A stretch of 64,000 nucleotides of DNA from Roseibium sp. Sym1 (GCF_027359675.1 NZ_CP114786.1:5678501-5742500), one strand, 5' to 3'; counted from the stretch's first letter, positions 17,069 to 25,815 are shown. Notes: generated by a model from the sequence alone, not told the origin. Made by a program: numbers and translations.

Positions 17069-17772
17069 TGGTTGCTTCCTTCGCTGTCCGCCTGGCTTGC
17101 TGCGGAGCTGTCCTGCACGGCCTCGCCTTCCCTGGACCGGATCAGGTCCCGCAAGATGGCGACACGCCGGGTCACGTCGACCGGCGTCTCGGCATCTTCC
17201 TCCAGAGCGGTCAGCCACTGGCGCAACATGTCGACATTGCCGTCTTTCCAGGCACTGAGGGCGAGAAGTTCACGTGCAGCCGAACGAAACGGGCTGGTTT
17301 CCCCGGTCAGACGCTCGACGCGATCCGCGATCGCGGCATATCCTTCCGTATCGACGGCAAGATAGGCGGCCCGCAGCGCAGCCATGTCACGGACGGCTTC
17401 CAACTGGCCACTGTCGCGCGACAGGGCATCGAATTCCGCCAGCGCGTCCCCGGTTTCTCCCGCATTGGCGAGGTCCGTCGCGCGGCGCAACTGGGCCAGC
17501 GCCGGGTATCCGCCAACCGCCGATTCCAGCTCGCCATAAAGCGCGGCGGCTTCCTGGTAGTTGCCTTCTTCCGACAGCTGAATGGCATCGAAGAAAGTGT
17601 CCCCGGCGCTCTGGGACTGCTGCTCCTGCCAATAGAGCCAGCCCCGGTATCCACCGGTGCCGATGACAATCAGGACCGCAACGCCGATCACCCAGGGGCC
17701 GAAACGGTCCCAAAGCCGACGGTATTTTTCCTGGCGGATATCTTCATCGACTTCACGAAAAATGTCAGACAT
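17065..17772 (-). CDS. YfgM-like membrane-anchored TPR protein
   Basis: A 235-residue protein with a short cytoplasmic N-terminus (MSDIFREVDEDIRQEKYRR), one membrane segment at about residues 25-47 and a periplasmic helical tetratricopeptide-like domain (FFDAIQLSEEGNYQEAAALYGEL and later repeats). This is the architecture of YfgM, a periplasmic partner of the SecYEG translocon. In E. coli yfgM also precedes bamB and der. The last ~20 residues are Ser/Gln/Glu-rich. Its exact partners in this organism are inferred. Confidence 0.85.
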   Translation of the reverse strand: MSDIFREVDEDIRQEKYRRLWDRFGPWVIGVAVLIVIGTGGYRGWLYWQEQQSQSAGDTFFDAIQLSEEGNYQEAAALYGELESAVGGYPALAQLRRATDLANAGETGDALAEFDALSRDSGQLEAVRDMAALRAAYLAVDTEGYAAIADRVERLTGETSPFRSAARELLALSAWKDGNVDMLRQWLTALEEDAETPVDVTRRVAILRDLIRSREGEAVQDSSAASQADSEGSNQ

Positions 17773-17972
17773 GCGTGTCTATTTCCTGCATTCACTTCTT
17801 CGGCCCGGCTCAATTGTCCGGGCAGTGCCCCTTATCGAGTGGCGCACATTATCCATTTGATCCGCCTCGGGCAATTCCCTGATCGGGCTTAAAACGGTCC
17901 ATCGTGGCGCAAGTGGGGCAATCTTTGGCGAAATACCGATTTCCGGCGGTTTTTTCGAGCCTTTTGAACGGC

Positions 17973-18554
17973 TCAGCTCACCGGGACCCCGATCAGCCAT
18001 ACATGCAGCTTCCAGACAAACACGCCGTAAAGGGCAAGCCCAACCAGAATCACGACGATATCGGCATATTTGCCGGGCGCGCCCGTCACTGCGGCCACCT
18101 GGCCGGCGCCCGGGCCGCGGCGTTTCACCGAGATCCGGTCAACCACCGCCCAGGCAAGAAAACCGCCGAACAGAAGCACGGATGCCAGATCCCCATTGGC
18201 AAGAAGATGCGCAAGCGCCCACAGCTTGACCGCCACCAGCATCGGGTGCTTCAGCGTGTTCCTGATCCGGCTGGGAACGTAGGCCGCCACAAGGAAAATG
18301 AACACCGGGACCATCAGCAACATGGTCACATGACGCAACCAGAAGGGCGGATCGTAGATGAGCGGCGAACCGTCGAACCGCGCGACGCCATATCCGTAGA
18401 TCGTCAGTCCAAGCCCCGCGAGGGAGACCAGCGTGAACAGTCCCTTGTATCCATTCTCGCCAAGCTTCGAGACCAACCCGGCCCGCACCGACGGAGCCAT
18501 CGGCACGGCATGCGAGCCAAAAAACAAGATCAGCCCGGCAATCAATAAAACCAT
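17973..18554 (-). CDS. NnrU-family membrane protein
   Basis: A 193-residue integral membrane protein with about five hydrophobic segments. It matches the NnrU family, first seen in denitrification regions of alphaproteobacteria. Recognisable features are GLILFFGSHAVPM at the N-terminus, the conserved PSRIRNTLKHPML motif and HLLANGDLASVLLFG. Related methyltransferase-like membrane proteins share the R-x-x-x-KHP signature. No denitrification genes lie nearby, so a role in nitric-oxide metabolism is not supported by context. Confidence 0.82.
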   Translation of the reverse strand: MVLLIAGLILFFGSHAVPMAPSVRAGLVSKLGENGYKGLFTLVSLAGLGLTIYGYGVARFDGSPLIYDPPFWLRHVTMLLMVPVFIFLVAAYVPSRIRNTLKHPMLVAVKLWALAHLLANGDLASVLLFGGFLAWAVVDRISVKRRGPGAGQVAAVTGAPGKYADIVVILVGLALYGVFVWKLHVWLIGVPVS

Positions 18555-18652
18555 TTCCGCTCTCCCTGGATGCCCGCGTGCGGCATGGCGCAGGTTGTAC
18601 CGCCTGCAACCGTGCGGACCATACGGGGCGCGAGCAGCCCCTGCAACAGCCC

Positions 18653-19786
18653 TCAGCGCAACAGCCGTTCTGCCTCAGCGGGTCCTAGTGTTTCCGGACG
18701 GGTCGCCGGGTGTTCGATGTCCACGAACGTTCCCGTTTCACCGGACTTGAGAATGGACACCATGACATCGACGGCGTGAAGCGCCCGGTCGAGCGAACAC
18801 CGGTAGTCTCCCCCGGCATGGATCGCCCGGGCCATGTCCGCAAGTCCCGCCGCCCGGTAATTGGCCTTTTTCACGCCCTGGTCGTCGACATTGCCGACGC
18901 CGAACGGGTGATCCGAGCCGTTCAGGTGCCGGCGTTCGCCCGAAGGCTCCGCCAGGGTCACTTCCCCTCCGAAAAAGTTGGGATCGGGCAGGAAAAGCGT
19001 GCCCTTGGTGCCGTAAAGCTCCATCGGCGCATGCCCGTGTGCCCAGACATCCCAGCTTGCGGTCAGTGTCACCGTCGCACCGCTCTCGAATTCCAGAAGG
19101 GCGTGGATGGTGGTGGGTGTCTCGACACTGATGCGTTCGCCGTGACGCGTGCCATTTCCGATCGTGCGGGACTTGAACGCGGCGGACGACAACGCGCCGA
19201 CCCGTTTGACCGGCCCGATGAGGTTGACGAGGCTGGCGATGTAATAGGGCCCGAGATCGAGTACCGGCCCGCCCCCCGGTTTGTAGAAGAAGTCCGGATT
19301 GGGATGCCAATGCTCCATGCCATGGTTCATGACATGACAGGTTCCGCCGACAACGTCACCGATCATGCCGGTGTCGATGGCCTGCCTGGCCGCCTGCTGC
19401 GCACCTCCCAGGAAAGTGTCCGGCGCACAGCCGACCAGCAGGTTTTTCCTGTGGGCCAGATCGCTCAGCGCCTGCCCGTCGCGCAAGGACAGCGCCAGCG
19501 GCTTTTCGGAATAGACATGTTTGCCGTGCACGAGAATTTCGTGAGACACCAGGTAGTGGGCGTCCGGCACAGTCAGGTTGACGATGAGATCGATGTCCTC
19601 GGCAAGGAGGAGATCATGCACTGTTTCGGCGCGAATGCCATATTCCCGCGCCCGCGTTTTCGCGGCATTTGCATTCAGGTCCGCACAGGCACGGATGTCG
19701 AGACCGGCAAAACCGGGGGCCAGGTCCAGATAGGTTTTCGAAATGCTGCCGCATCCGATGATGCCGATACCGAGAACATCTGCCAT
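18653..19786 (-). CDS. Gfo/Idh/MocA family oxidoreductase
   Basis: NAD(P)-dependent dehydrogenase of a sugar, inositol or related polyol. From the ATG with a GGAGACGCC ribosome site it is 377 residues. The Rossmann motif GIGIIGCGSIS starts at about residue 6. The EKP motif (VYSEKPLAL) and the catalytic-domain GPVLDLGPYYI (with D and Y in the family positions) follow. Length is typical. The substrate cannot be read from sequence. It stands apart from the neighbouring zinc operon, separated by about 130 bases. Confidence 0.9.
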   Translation of the reverse strand: MADVLGIGIIGCGSISKTYLDLAPGFAGLDIRACADLNANAAKTRAREYGIRAETVHDLLLAEDIDLIVNLTVPDAHYLVSHEILVHGKHVYSEKPLALSLRDGQALSDLAHRKNLLVGCAPDTFLGGAQQAARQAIDTGMIGDVVGGTCHVMNHGMEHWHPNPDFFYKPGGGPVLDLGPYYIASLVNLIGPVKRVGALSSAAFKSRTIGNGTRHGERISVETPTTIHALLEFESGATVTLTASWDVWAHGHAPMELYGTKGTLFLPDPNFFGGEVTLAEPSGERRHLNGSDHPFGVGNVDDQGVKKANYRAAGLADMARAIHAGGDYRCSLDRALHAVDVMVSILKSGETGTFVDIEHPATRPETLGPAEAERLLR

Positions 19787-19918
19787 TGGCGTCTCCTGTT
19801 CGCTCACGGACCAGTTTAGACCATTCCGGTTCGCATGGCGTGAAAAGCCTTCGGGCTGGAGCGGTCTCAACCGTCGACAGCGATTGGAGCGGTTTTGTCC
19901 CGGTCCAGGGGCCTGCCC

Positions 19919-20323
19919 CTAGGCCGCGGCGCAGGCCTGGCAGGTGCCGCGCAGCTCGATCGTGGTTCTGGAGAGGTGGAAGCCCTCCTCCCTGGTCCAT
20001 TCCTCCAGGCAGGCAATGGCCTTGTCCGGCGTGAATTCGCTGACCAGTCCGCATTTCTCACAGATCGCAAAGGCCGCCGCACCGTGACCGGCGCACCCCT
20101 TGTGAGAGCAGGCGACGAAGGCATTGAGGCTTTCCAGGCGGTGAACCAGGCCATATTCCACGAGCTTGTCCAGAGCCCGGTAGACTTGCAGCGGCGCCCG
20201 GAAGCCGCTGTCGCGCAGCAGGTCGAGAATCGCGTAGGCGGTCAGCGGACCGTCCGCATCGGAAAGTGACCCGAAGACCAGGGACTGGTTTTTCGTCAGG
20301 TCGGGATGGGCCTGAGCATTCAC
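19919..20323 (-). CDS. zur: zinc uptake regulator Zur (Fur family)
   Basis: Zinc-responsive repressor of zinc import genes. The 134-residue protein has the Fur-family winged helix (SLSDADGPLTAYAILDLL and a recognition helix with QVYRALDKLVEYGLVHRLES). The dimerisation domain carries paired cysteines CEKCG and CQAC, the structural zinc site, plus His/Cys residues CSHKGCAGH. The GTG start overlaps the znuB stop (GTGA), tying the regulator to the transporter operon. That position decides Zur over Fur. Confidence 0.93.
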   Translation of the reverse strand: MNAQAHPDLTKNQSLVFGSLSDADGPLTAYAILDLLRDSGFRAPLQVYRALDKLVEYGLVHRLESLNAFVACSHKGCAGHGAAAFAICEKCGLVSEFTPDKAIACLEEWTREEGFHLSRTTIELRGTCQACAAA

Positions 20324-21147
20324 GGACGGTCTCCTTTCGACGACTGACTCAGCCTTCTCACGATTTGCCCCCCGGGAACAAGGCTGATGATGAACAGCAC
20401 CATTGCCGCAACCACGATCGACGGGCCCGAGGGCGTGTCATAGTGCAGGGACGTGTAGAGGCCGCCAGCCACCGCGGCAGCTCCGGTCAAGGCGGCAATG
20501 ACCGCCATCTGTTCCGGTGAGCCTGACACGCGGCGCGCGGCCGCGGCCGGAATGATCAGCAGTGCGGTGATCAGCAGTGCCCCGATGACCTTCAGCGATA
20601 TGGCGATGACGATGGCGGTCAGCAGGATGAACACCAGTTCCGTGCGCTCCGGGCGCAGCCCCTCACTGGCTGCCAGGTCCGGGCTGACCGTGGCTGCGAA
20701 CAGGCGCCGCCAGATCAGCGCCAGCAGGCCCAGAACCACGGCGCCGCCGCAGTAGATCAGGACGATATCCAGGCGCGTCACGGCAAGAATATCGCCGAAC
20801 AGCAGCCCGAGCAGATCGATCCTGACCCAGGTCATGAACGCCAGGCTGACGAGCCCGAGAGCGAGCGCCGAATGGGACAGGAGCCCGAGTATGGCATCGG
20901 AAGACAGCGTGTCGCGCCGCCGAAGCATGATCAGCAGCGCCGCAAGGATGAGACACACGCCCCCGACCGCGACCATGGTGTTGATGTTCAGCAGCAGGGA
21001 CAGGGCGACGCCCAGCAAGGCGGCATGGGACAGCGTGTCGCCGAAATAGGCCATCCGCCGCCAGACGATGAAGCAGCCCAGCGGGCCGGCAACAAGGGCA
21101 ACACCAATCCCGGCAACCAGGGCGCGGACAAAGAAATCATCCAGCAT
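20320..21147 (-). CDS. znuB: zinc ABC transporter permease ZnuB
   Basis: Inner-membrane permease for high-affinity zinc import. Starting at the ATG that gives MLDDFFVRALVAG the protein is 275 residues, close to E. coli ZnuB. An ATG four codons upstream is also possible. It has about eight hydrophobic segments and the family signature GPLGCFIVWRRMAYFGDTLSHAALLG near the N-terminus. The gene overlaps both znuC upstream and zur downstream, so all three are one operon. Confidence 0.94.
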   Translation of the reverse strand: MLDDFFVRALVAGIGVALVAGPLGCFIVWRRMAYFGDTLSHAALLGVALSLLLNINTMVAVGGVCLILAALLIMLRRRDTLSSDAILGLLSHSALALGLVSLAFMTWVRIDLLGLLFGDILAVTRLDIVLIYCGGAVVLGLLALIWRRLFAATVSPDLAASEGLRPERTELVFILLTAIVIAISLKVIGALLITALLIIPAAAARRVSGSPEQMAVIAALTGAAAVAGGLYTSLHYDTPSGPSIVVAAMVLFIISLVPGGQIVRRLSQSSKGDRP

Positions 21148-21991
21148 CGCGCAGTCCATCCTGGTTTGAACGCCCCTCGTGAATGTGGCCGTCTCCGCCG
21201 TGGTCATGATGCTCGCCGGCGCAGGAGGAACACACGGACCCGTCCGTGTGCCTCACCTTGCCGTCCGTCAGATGCACATGGTCGTGATGATGCTCGTAGA
21301 CGGCAAGCGCGGAGTTTCGGCGGGTCCCGAACAGCGCATGGTAACTGTCGTCCTGGCTGACGTCCGAGGGGGTTCCGCGGCAGCAGACGTGACCGTTGAG
21401 GCAGATCACCTGATCGGCCTGTGCCATGACAACATGCAGATCGTGGGAGATCATCAGGATGCCGCAGCCAAGCGTGCCGCGGATGTCGCTGATGAGATCG
21501 TAGATCGCGATTTCACCGGAGTAATCGACACCCTGAACGGGTTCGTCGAGCACCAGCAGGTCCGGATTGCGCGCGATGGCGCGCGCCAGCATGACCCGTT
21601 GCAGCTCGCCACCCGACAATGCGCGGACCTCGGAACCGAAAAGACGTTCGGCACCTGTACGGGAAAGCGCTGCCTTGCAGTCGGCGTCGCTCAGAGGATT
21701 GGTCAGGCGCAGAAACCGCGCGACGGTCAGCGGAAGGGTCCAGTCGATCGCAAGTTTCTGCGGGACATAACCGACCTTGAGGCCGGGCCGGCGGTCCGCG
21801 CGCCCTTCCGTCGGCTTCAAGATGCCGAGAGCGAGCTTGGCCGTTGTCGATTTACCCGATCCGTTCGGGCCGATAAGGGTCACGATCTCGCCCGGAGAGA
21901 CCGTCAGGTCGACACCTCGCACCAGCCACTGATCGCCTTTGCGTATGCCTGCTCGGTCCAGCCGGACCAGCCCGGATCCCGGATTTGTCAT
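21137..21991 (-). CDS. znuC: zinc ABC transporter ATPase ZnuC
   Basis: ATP-binding subunit that powers zinc import with ZnuB. It has Walker A GPNGSGKST, signature LSGGELQRVMLARAIA and Walker B LLVLDEPVQGVD. The last ~65 residues form a His/Asp/Cys-rich tail (YEHHHDHVH and EHHDHGGDGHIHEG, with CSSC between). Histidine-rich tails suit a metal-handling ATPase. It is the first gene of znuC-znuB-zur. The periplasmic binding protein gene znuA, often divergent from znuC, is not next to it. Confidence 0.94.
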   Translation of the reverse strand: MTNPGSGLVRLDRAGIRKGDQWLVRGVDLTVSPGEIVTLIGPNGSGKSTTAKLALGILKPTEGRADRRPGLKVGYVPQKLAIDWTLPLTVARFLRLTNPLSDADCKAALSRTGAERLFGSEVRALSGGELQRVMLARAIARNPDLLVLDEPVQGVDYSGEIAIYDLISDIRGTLGCGILMISHDLHVVMAQADQVICLNGHVCCRGTPSDVSQDDSYHALFGTRRNSALAVYEHHHDHVHLTDGKVRHTDGSVCSSCAGEHHDHGGDGHIHEGRSNQDGLRDAG

Positions 21992-22031
21992 GGTTTTGAA
22001 AGCCTGCTTAGCGCCAACAGCGCAAGATCAA

Positions 22032-22055
22032 GTACGTTACATTATTACATATGTA
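22032..22055. promoter_or_regulatory. candidate Zur operator before znuC
   Basis: An AT-rich segment in an otherwise GC-rich gap, with an imperfect dyad GTTAC-ATT-ATTAC on the plus strand, about 40 bases before znuC. Zur sites in proteobacteria are AT-rich dyads of this size. The symmetry is only partial, so this is a tentative call. Confidence 0.35.
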
Positions 22056-22159
22056 GCCGTCCGGTGCCCTGCTTGCAACCGTCCCAATGGTCCTCCACAC
22101 TGACCGGACCCTCGAGATGAACGGAATCGGCGCCAAAGCGGCAGCACAGGTACCAAACC

Positions 22160-23563
22160 ATGATTTTTCCTTGCATTTTGTCCGGCGGGGTCGGATCCCG
22201 CCTCTGGCCACTGTCGCGCACCGACAGGCCGAAGCAGTTTCTGCCCCTGTTCGGCGGGGAAAGCCTTTTCCAGAAAACATGCCGCCGGATCGATCATCCG
22301 GATTTTGCTGCCCCGATCGTGATCGGAAGCAATGCGCACAGGTTCCTGATCGGCGAGCAGATGTCGGAACTCGGCAAGGCGGCGCAGCTGATTCTCCTGG
22401 AACCCGTCGGCCGCAACACCGCTCCCCCTGCCCTGATGGCCGCGATGATCGCGCAAGAGACCGACCCCGAGGCCCTGGTCCTGCTGCTGCCCTCAGACCA
22501 TCTCATCGGCAGGGAAGAGGTCTTTCTCGAGACGGTCAGGGCCGCAGAACCGGCCGCCCGGAACGGACAGATCGTCACGTTTGGCATCCAGCCGACCGAG
22601 CCCAACACGGGCTACGGCTATATCCGGGTCGCCGCCGGCAGCGAAGCGGTTCGCCCCGTGGAGGCCTTTGTCGAAAAACCGGATCTGGCCACTGCCGAAA
22701 GCTTCCTTGAAGACGGCGGATATTTCTGGAACGCCGGCATTTTCCTTTTCTCTGCAAAAACGATGATCGACGCATTCAGGCAGCTGCAGCCGGCGCTCTA
22801 CGAGGACATTGTCGCGGTCATGGAAACCCGTCATGGCGACCTGGATTTTACACGCCTGGACGAGGCGGCCTTTGCAAACCTGGACAATATCTCGATCGAC
22901 TACGCGATCATGGAGAAGGCTGCGAATGTCGCCTGCGCACCGGTTGCCCCGGATTGGGATGATCTCGGATCCTGGTCTGCCATCTGGGCGGTGCTCGACA
23001 AGGACGACAGCGGCAATTGCGCGCTCGGGGACGCCCGGTTCCTGGACAGCAGCAACTGCCTTGCCTTCGCCGAACGCGGTCTTGTTTCGGTGATCGGACT
23101 TGAGAACGTCATGGTGATCGCGACCACCGACAGCGTTCTGGTTGCGCACAAGGACGCCTCGCAGGAGGTCAAGACCGTGGTGGAACAACTGAAATCGGAG
23201 GGACGCCACGAGGTTGACCGGCACCCGCGCGCCTACAAGCCCTGGGGCTACACCGAGCGGATCAATGCCGGTGACCGGTTCGCGGTACAGTCGATGTTGA
23301 TCAAACCCGGCAAACGCCTCAGCCTGCAGAATCATTTGCACAGGGCCGAACACTGGGTCGTTGTCTCCGGCACCGTGGAAATCACGATCGACGGCAAGAC
23401 ATCGCTGCTCAGCGAAAACCAGTCCGCCTACGTGCCTCTCGGCGCCCTGCACACCCTGCACAATCCGGGCAAGATCCCGGTCAGGATGATCGAAATCCAG
23501 TCCGGCACCTATCTGGCCGAGGACGATATCGTCCGCCACCCGGATCCGTCACAAAAAAACTGA
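22160..23563 (+). CDS. manC: mannose-1-phosphate guanylyltransferase (bifunctional ManC/AlgA type)
   Basis: Makes GDP-mannose from mannose-1-phosphate for polysaccharide synthesis. Its C-terminal domain may also isomerise mannose-6-phosphate and fructose-6-phosphate. The 467-residue length is that of bifunctional enzymes. The nucleotidyltransferase loop GGVGSRLWPLSR with PKQF lies at residues 9-27, and FVEKP follows. The C-terminal cupin carries KPWGYTERI and LHRAEHWVVVSGT, the type II isomerase metal site. No polysaccharide cluster surrounds it; the thiolase downstream is unrelated. Confidence 0.93.
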   Translation: MIFPCILSGGVGSRLWPLSRTDRPKQFLPLFGGESLFQKTCRRIDHPDFAAPIVIGSNAHRFLIGEQMSELGKAAQLILLEPVGRNTAPPALMAAMIAQETDPEALVLLLPSDHLIGREEVFLETVRAAEPAARNGQIVTFGIQPTEPNTGYGYIRVAAGSEAVRPVEAFVEKPDLATAESFLEDGGYFWNAGIFLFSAKTMIDAFRQLQPALYEDIVAVMETRHGDLDFTRLDEAAFANLDNISIDYAIMEKAANVACAPVAPDWDDLGSWSAIWAVLDKDDSGNCALGDARFLDSSNCLAFAERGLVSVIGLENVMVIATTDSVLVAHKDASQEVKTVVEQLKSEGRHEVDRHPRAYKPWGYTERINAGDRFAVQSMLIKPGKRLSLQNHLHRAEHWVVVSGTVEITIDGKTSLLSENQSAYVPLGALHTLHNPGKIPVRMIEIQSGTYLAEDDIVRHPDPSQKN

Positions 23564-23656
23564 CCAACACGCCATTTCTGTGACACGTCTTGCCTTATCC
23601 ATCGAAATCCGGCAAGACTTGCCGCGATCCCGGGCGAGGCGCCCGCAAGGGTCTGT

Positions 23657-23692
23657 CAACGCGCGACGGTCTGGCAACGCGCGACGGTCTGG
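23657..23692 (+). repeat. 18-base perfect tandem duplication in thiolase leader
   Basis: Two identical, adjacent copies of an 18-base unit (CAACGCGCGACGGTCTGG) end just before the GGGAGGA ribosome site of the thiolase gene. The unit is a multiple of three but lies outside the coding region. It may be a recent slippage duplication or a leader-RNA element. Confidence 0.85.
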
Positions 23693-23700
23693 GAGGAACC

Positions 23701-24906
23701 ATGCACCACGTTTATATCTGCGACTATGTCCGCACGCCGATTGGCCGCTATGGCGGCAAGTTGTCGGCGGTGCGCACGGACGACCTCGGCGCAATTCCGA
23801 TCGGCGCCCTGATGGAGCGCAATCAGGATACCGACTGGACCGCTGTTGACGATGTCTTCTACGGTTGCGCCAACCAGGCAGGTGAAGACAACCGCAATGT
23901 CGCCCGCATGTCTTCACTGCTTGCAGGCCTGCCGGAAACAGTGCCGGGCTTGACTTTGAACAGGCTCTGCGGCTCGGGCATGGATGCCCTGATCACGGCG
24001 GCACGGGCAATCAAGAGCGGCGAGATCGACCTAGCGATTGCCGGGGGTGTGGAAAGCATGTCACGGGCCCCGTTCGTGATGCCGAAGGCGGACACAGGCT
24101 TTTCGCGCAATGCGGAGATTTATGACACGACCATCGGCTGGCGGTTCGTCAACCCGCTTCTGAAAGACCAGTACGGTATCGATTCCATGCCGGAAACCGC
24201 GGAAAATGTTGCCGCGGACTTCTCGATTTCCCGGGCGGACCAGGATGCCTTCGCGCTGCGCAGCCAGCAACGCGCGGTCGCTGCACAGGAAAACGGACGT
24301 CTTGCCGAGGAAATCGTTCCGGTCATGATTCCGCAGCGCAGGGGCGACCCGGTCCTTGTCGACAAGGACGAACATCCCCGTGCGGGCACCACGCTCGAGC
24401 AGCTTAACGGTCTCAAGGCCCCCTTCCGCGAAAACGGCTCGGTGACCGCCGGAAATGCCTCGGGTGTCAACGATGGCGCCGCGGCGCTGCTTGTCGCGTC
24501 CGAAGCCGCGGTCGAGAAGCACAATCTCAACCCGATTGCCCGCATCATAGGCGGGGCGACCGCCGGTGTGCCACCCCGGATCATGGGGATCGGACCGGCT
24601 CCGGCAACACGAAAGCTGTGTGCCCAATACGGTCTCGTGCTGTCCGAGTTCGATGTCATCGAACTCAACGAGGCCTTCGCCGCTCAGGCGATTGCGGTCA
24701 TGCGCGATCTCGGCCTGCCCGAGGAGGCAGATTTCGTCAACCCCAATGGCGGCGCGATTGCCCTGGGCCATCCGCTGGGCATGTCGGGAGCCCGGATAAC
24801 CGGGTCGGCAGCACTGGAATTGAAGAAACGCGGCGGCAAGCTGGCGCTGGCGACCATGTGCATCGGTGTCGGCCAGGGCATTGCGATCGCCCTCGCCGCG
24901 GTCTGA
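23701..24906 (+). CDS. pcaF: beta-ketoadipyl-CoA thiolase (PcaF/PaaJ type)
   Basis: Cleaves 3-oxoadipyl-CoA to succinyl-CoA and acetyl-CoA, the last step of the beta-ketoadipate pathway and also used in phenylacetate degradation. The start after GGGAGGAACC gives 401 residues. The nucleophile is Cys90 in NRLCGSGMDA. C-terminal catalytic motifs are GGAIALGHPLGMSGAR and CIGVGQG. The segment FYGCANQAGEDNRNVARM is characteristic of PcaF/PaaJ rather than ordinary acetyl-CoA thiolases. No other pca or paa gene is in the window. Confidence 0.9.
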   Translation: MHHVYICDYVRTPIGRYGGKLSAVRTDDLGAIPIGALMERNQDTDWTAVDDVFYGCANQAGEDNRNVARMSSLLAGLPETVPGLTLNRLCGSGMDALITAARAIKSGEIDLAIAGGVESMSRAPFVMPKADTGFSRNAEIYDTTIGWRFVNPLLKDQYGIDSMPETAENVAADFSISRADQDAFALRSQQRAVAAQENGRLAEEIVPVMIPQRRGDPVLVDKDEHPRAGTTLEQLNGLKAPFRENGSVTAGNASGVNDGAAALLVASEAAVEKHNLNPIARIIGGATAGVPPRIMGIGPAPATRKLCAQYGLVLSEFDVIELNEAFAAQAIAVMRDLGLPEEADFVNPNGGAIALGHPLGMSGARITGSAALELKKRGGKLALATMCIGVGQGIAIALAAV

Positions 24907-24915
24907 CCGACTGGA

Positions 24916-25335
24916 TCAGGTCAGTGGAGACCGGGATTCCGTGTCCCGTCTCCGCACATGGTCGAAACCGTTCGCGGACAGAACCACGTCTTTCGCGCGC
25001 CGGTCCGCCCCGGCGCCGGAGGCATCGACCCTCTGGCGCTGCTTGATGTCCGTTTCGACGTTCTCGATCTTCTCCGCCAACCGTTCAAACAGCATTGTCG
25101 GCATGCGCAAGGCCGCGACAAAGATGGTTACCGCCTCCTCGGAGGCCGTTTGCCAGTTCACCTGACCAACTTCCCGATAGACACCTTCCGCGAGCTGCTT
25201 CAGCTCGACCGCGTCTTCAACCAACTGCCGCACCAGTTGCACTGTTCGTTCCGGATTGTTGGCGACCCAGACCGCCGACAGAAGGGAAACCAGAGAAAAA
25301 ACATATATGTGGAAACTTCTATTGAAAAAACGCAT
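24916..25335 (-). CDS. hypothetical single-pass membrane protein
   Basis: Not recognised. The 139-residue product has one N-terminal hydrophobic segment (about 8-25, SFHIYVFSLVSLLSAVWVA) followed by charged, probably helical sequence (QLVRQLVEDAVELKQLAEGVY and later MLFERLAEKIENVETDIKQ). It ends in a basic, low-complexity tail. A GGGG stretch shortly before the ATG can serve as ribosome site. It converges with the thiolase gene, whose stop lies nine bases away. Overall it looks like a real but uncharacterised inner-membrane protein with a possible coiled coil. Confidence 0.5.
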   Translation of the reverse strand: MRFFNRSFHIYVFSLVSLLSAVWVANNPERTVQLVRQLVEDAVELKQLAEGVYREVGQVNWQTASEEAVTIFVAALRMPTMLFERLAEKIENVETDIKQRQRVDASGAGADRRAKDVVLSANGFDHVRRRDTESRSPLT

Positions 25336-25353
25336 TACAACCCCAAGATTTGG

Positions 25354-25388
25354 TTAACAATTATTTAACCTATCCTTGGTCGTATAAG
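25354..25388 (+). promoter_or_regulatory. CtrA box and -10-like hexamer
   Basis: TTAA-CAATTAT-TTAACC (25354-25370) is an exact TTAA-N7-TTAA CtrA motif inside the perfect dyad GGTTAA/TTAACC. TATAAG (25383-25388) begins 18 bases after the second TTAA on the plus strand, the same geometry as at dnaB and the PilZ gene. The next plus-strand gene encodes a 49-residue membrane protein. On the minus strand the box lies only about 19 bases before the start codon of the hypothetical membrane protein, so it could repress that gene. Confidence 0.6.
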
Positions 25389-25631
25389 ATCATTCCTGCT
25401 ACCGCAACCGATACAGCTGGTTCTGAAGGCCAATTTTTAGCAAGTTGGTTAATTCGCTGCGGAAATCGTCCCCTGATCTGCCCGATCACAACCGTGACGC
25501 TACGGCATTCATCCCTCGCGTTTCCGCTTGCGTGATTGTCACAAATGCGGGTCCGTAAAATTTTACAAGACGTGTTACCGGGGCCTTAGAGCCTGTGAGT
25601 GTACAAGCCCTCATCGCAAACGGAGGCCGCC

Positions 25632-25781
25632 ATGATGAAAAGGACCGAGGAGATGAAACTCTCGTCCGCCGGATTGCTGCTTCTATTGACCGCTGTCGCC
25701 ATGACGCTTTTCGCGGCGCTGGGGCCAAAACAGGACAGTTTTGCCCGCACCAACGTTCATATTCAGAACAGCCTGCGATGA
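25632..25781 (+). CDS. 49-residue small membrane protein
   Basis: A short reading frame with an excellent GGAGG ribosome site seven bases before its ATG. The product MMKRTEEMKLSSAG... has a single hydrophobic segment (about 14-31, LLLLLTAVAMTLFAAL) and a short polar C-terminus. No family is recognised. A perfect 12-base palindrome (GTAAAATTTTAC, 25555-25566) lies 66 bases upstream, and a CtrA-type promoter candidate lies further up. The ribosome site makes translation plausible despite the small size. Confidence 0.5.
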   Translation: MMKRTEEMKLSSAGLLLLLTAVAMTLFAALGPKQDSFARTNVHIQNSLR

Positions 25782-25815
25782 CCCCTGCGCGCTCAATGCG
25801 CGCTGTTTCCGGCCC

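Noticed and set aside
25350..25535. A 61-codon plus-strand frame after the CtrA box
   Set aside because: Its start lies inside the box and has no ribosome site; the better candidate is the later gene with GGAGG.
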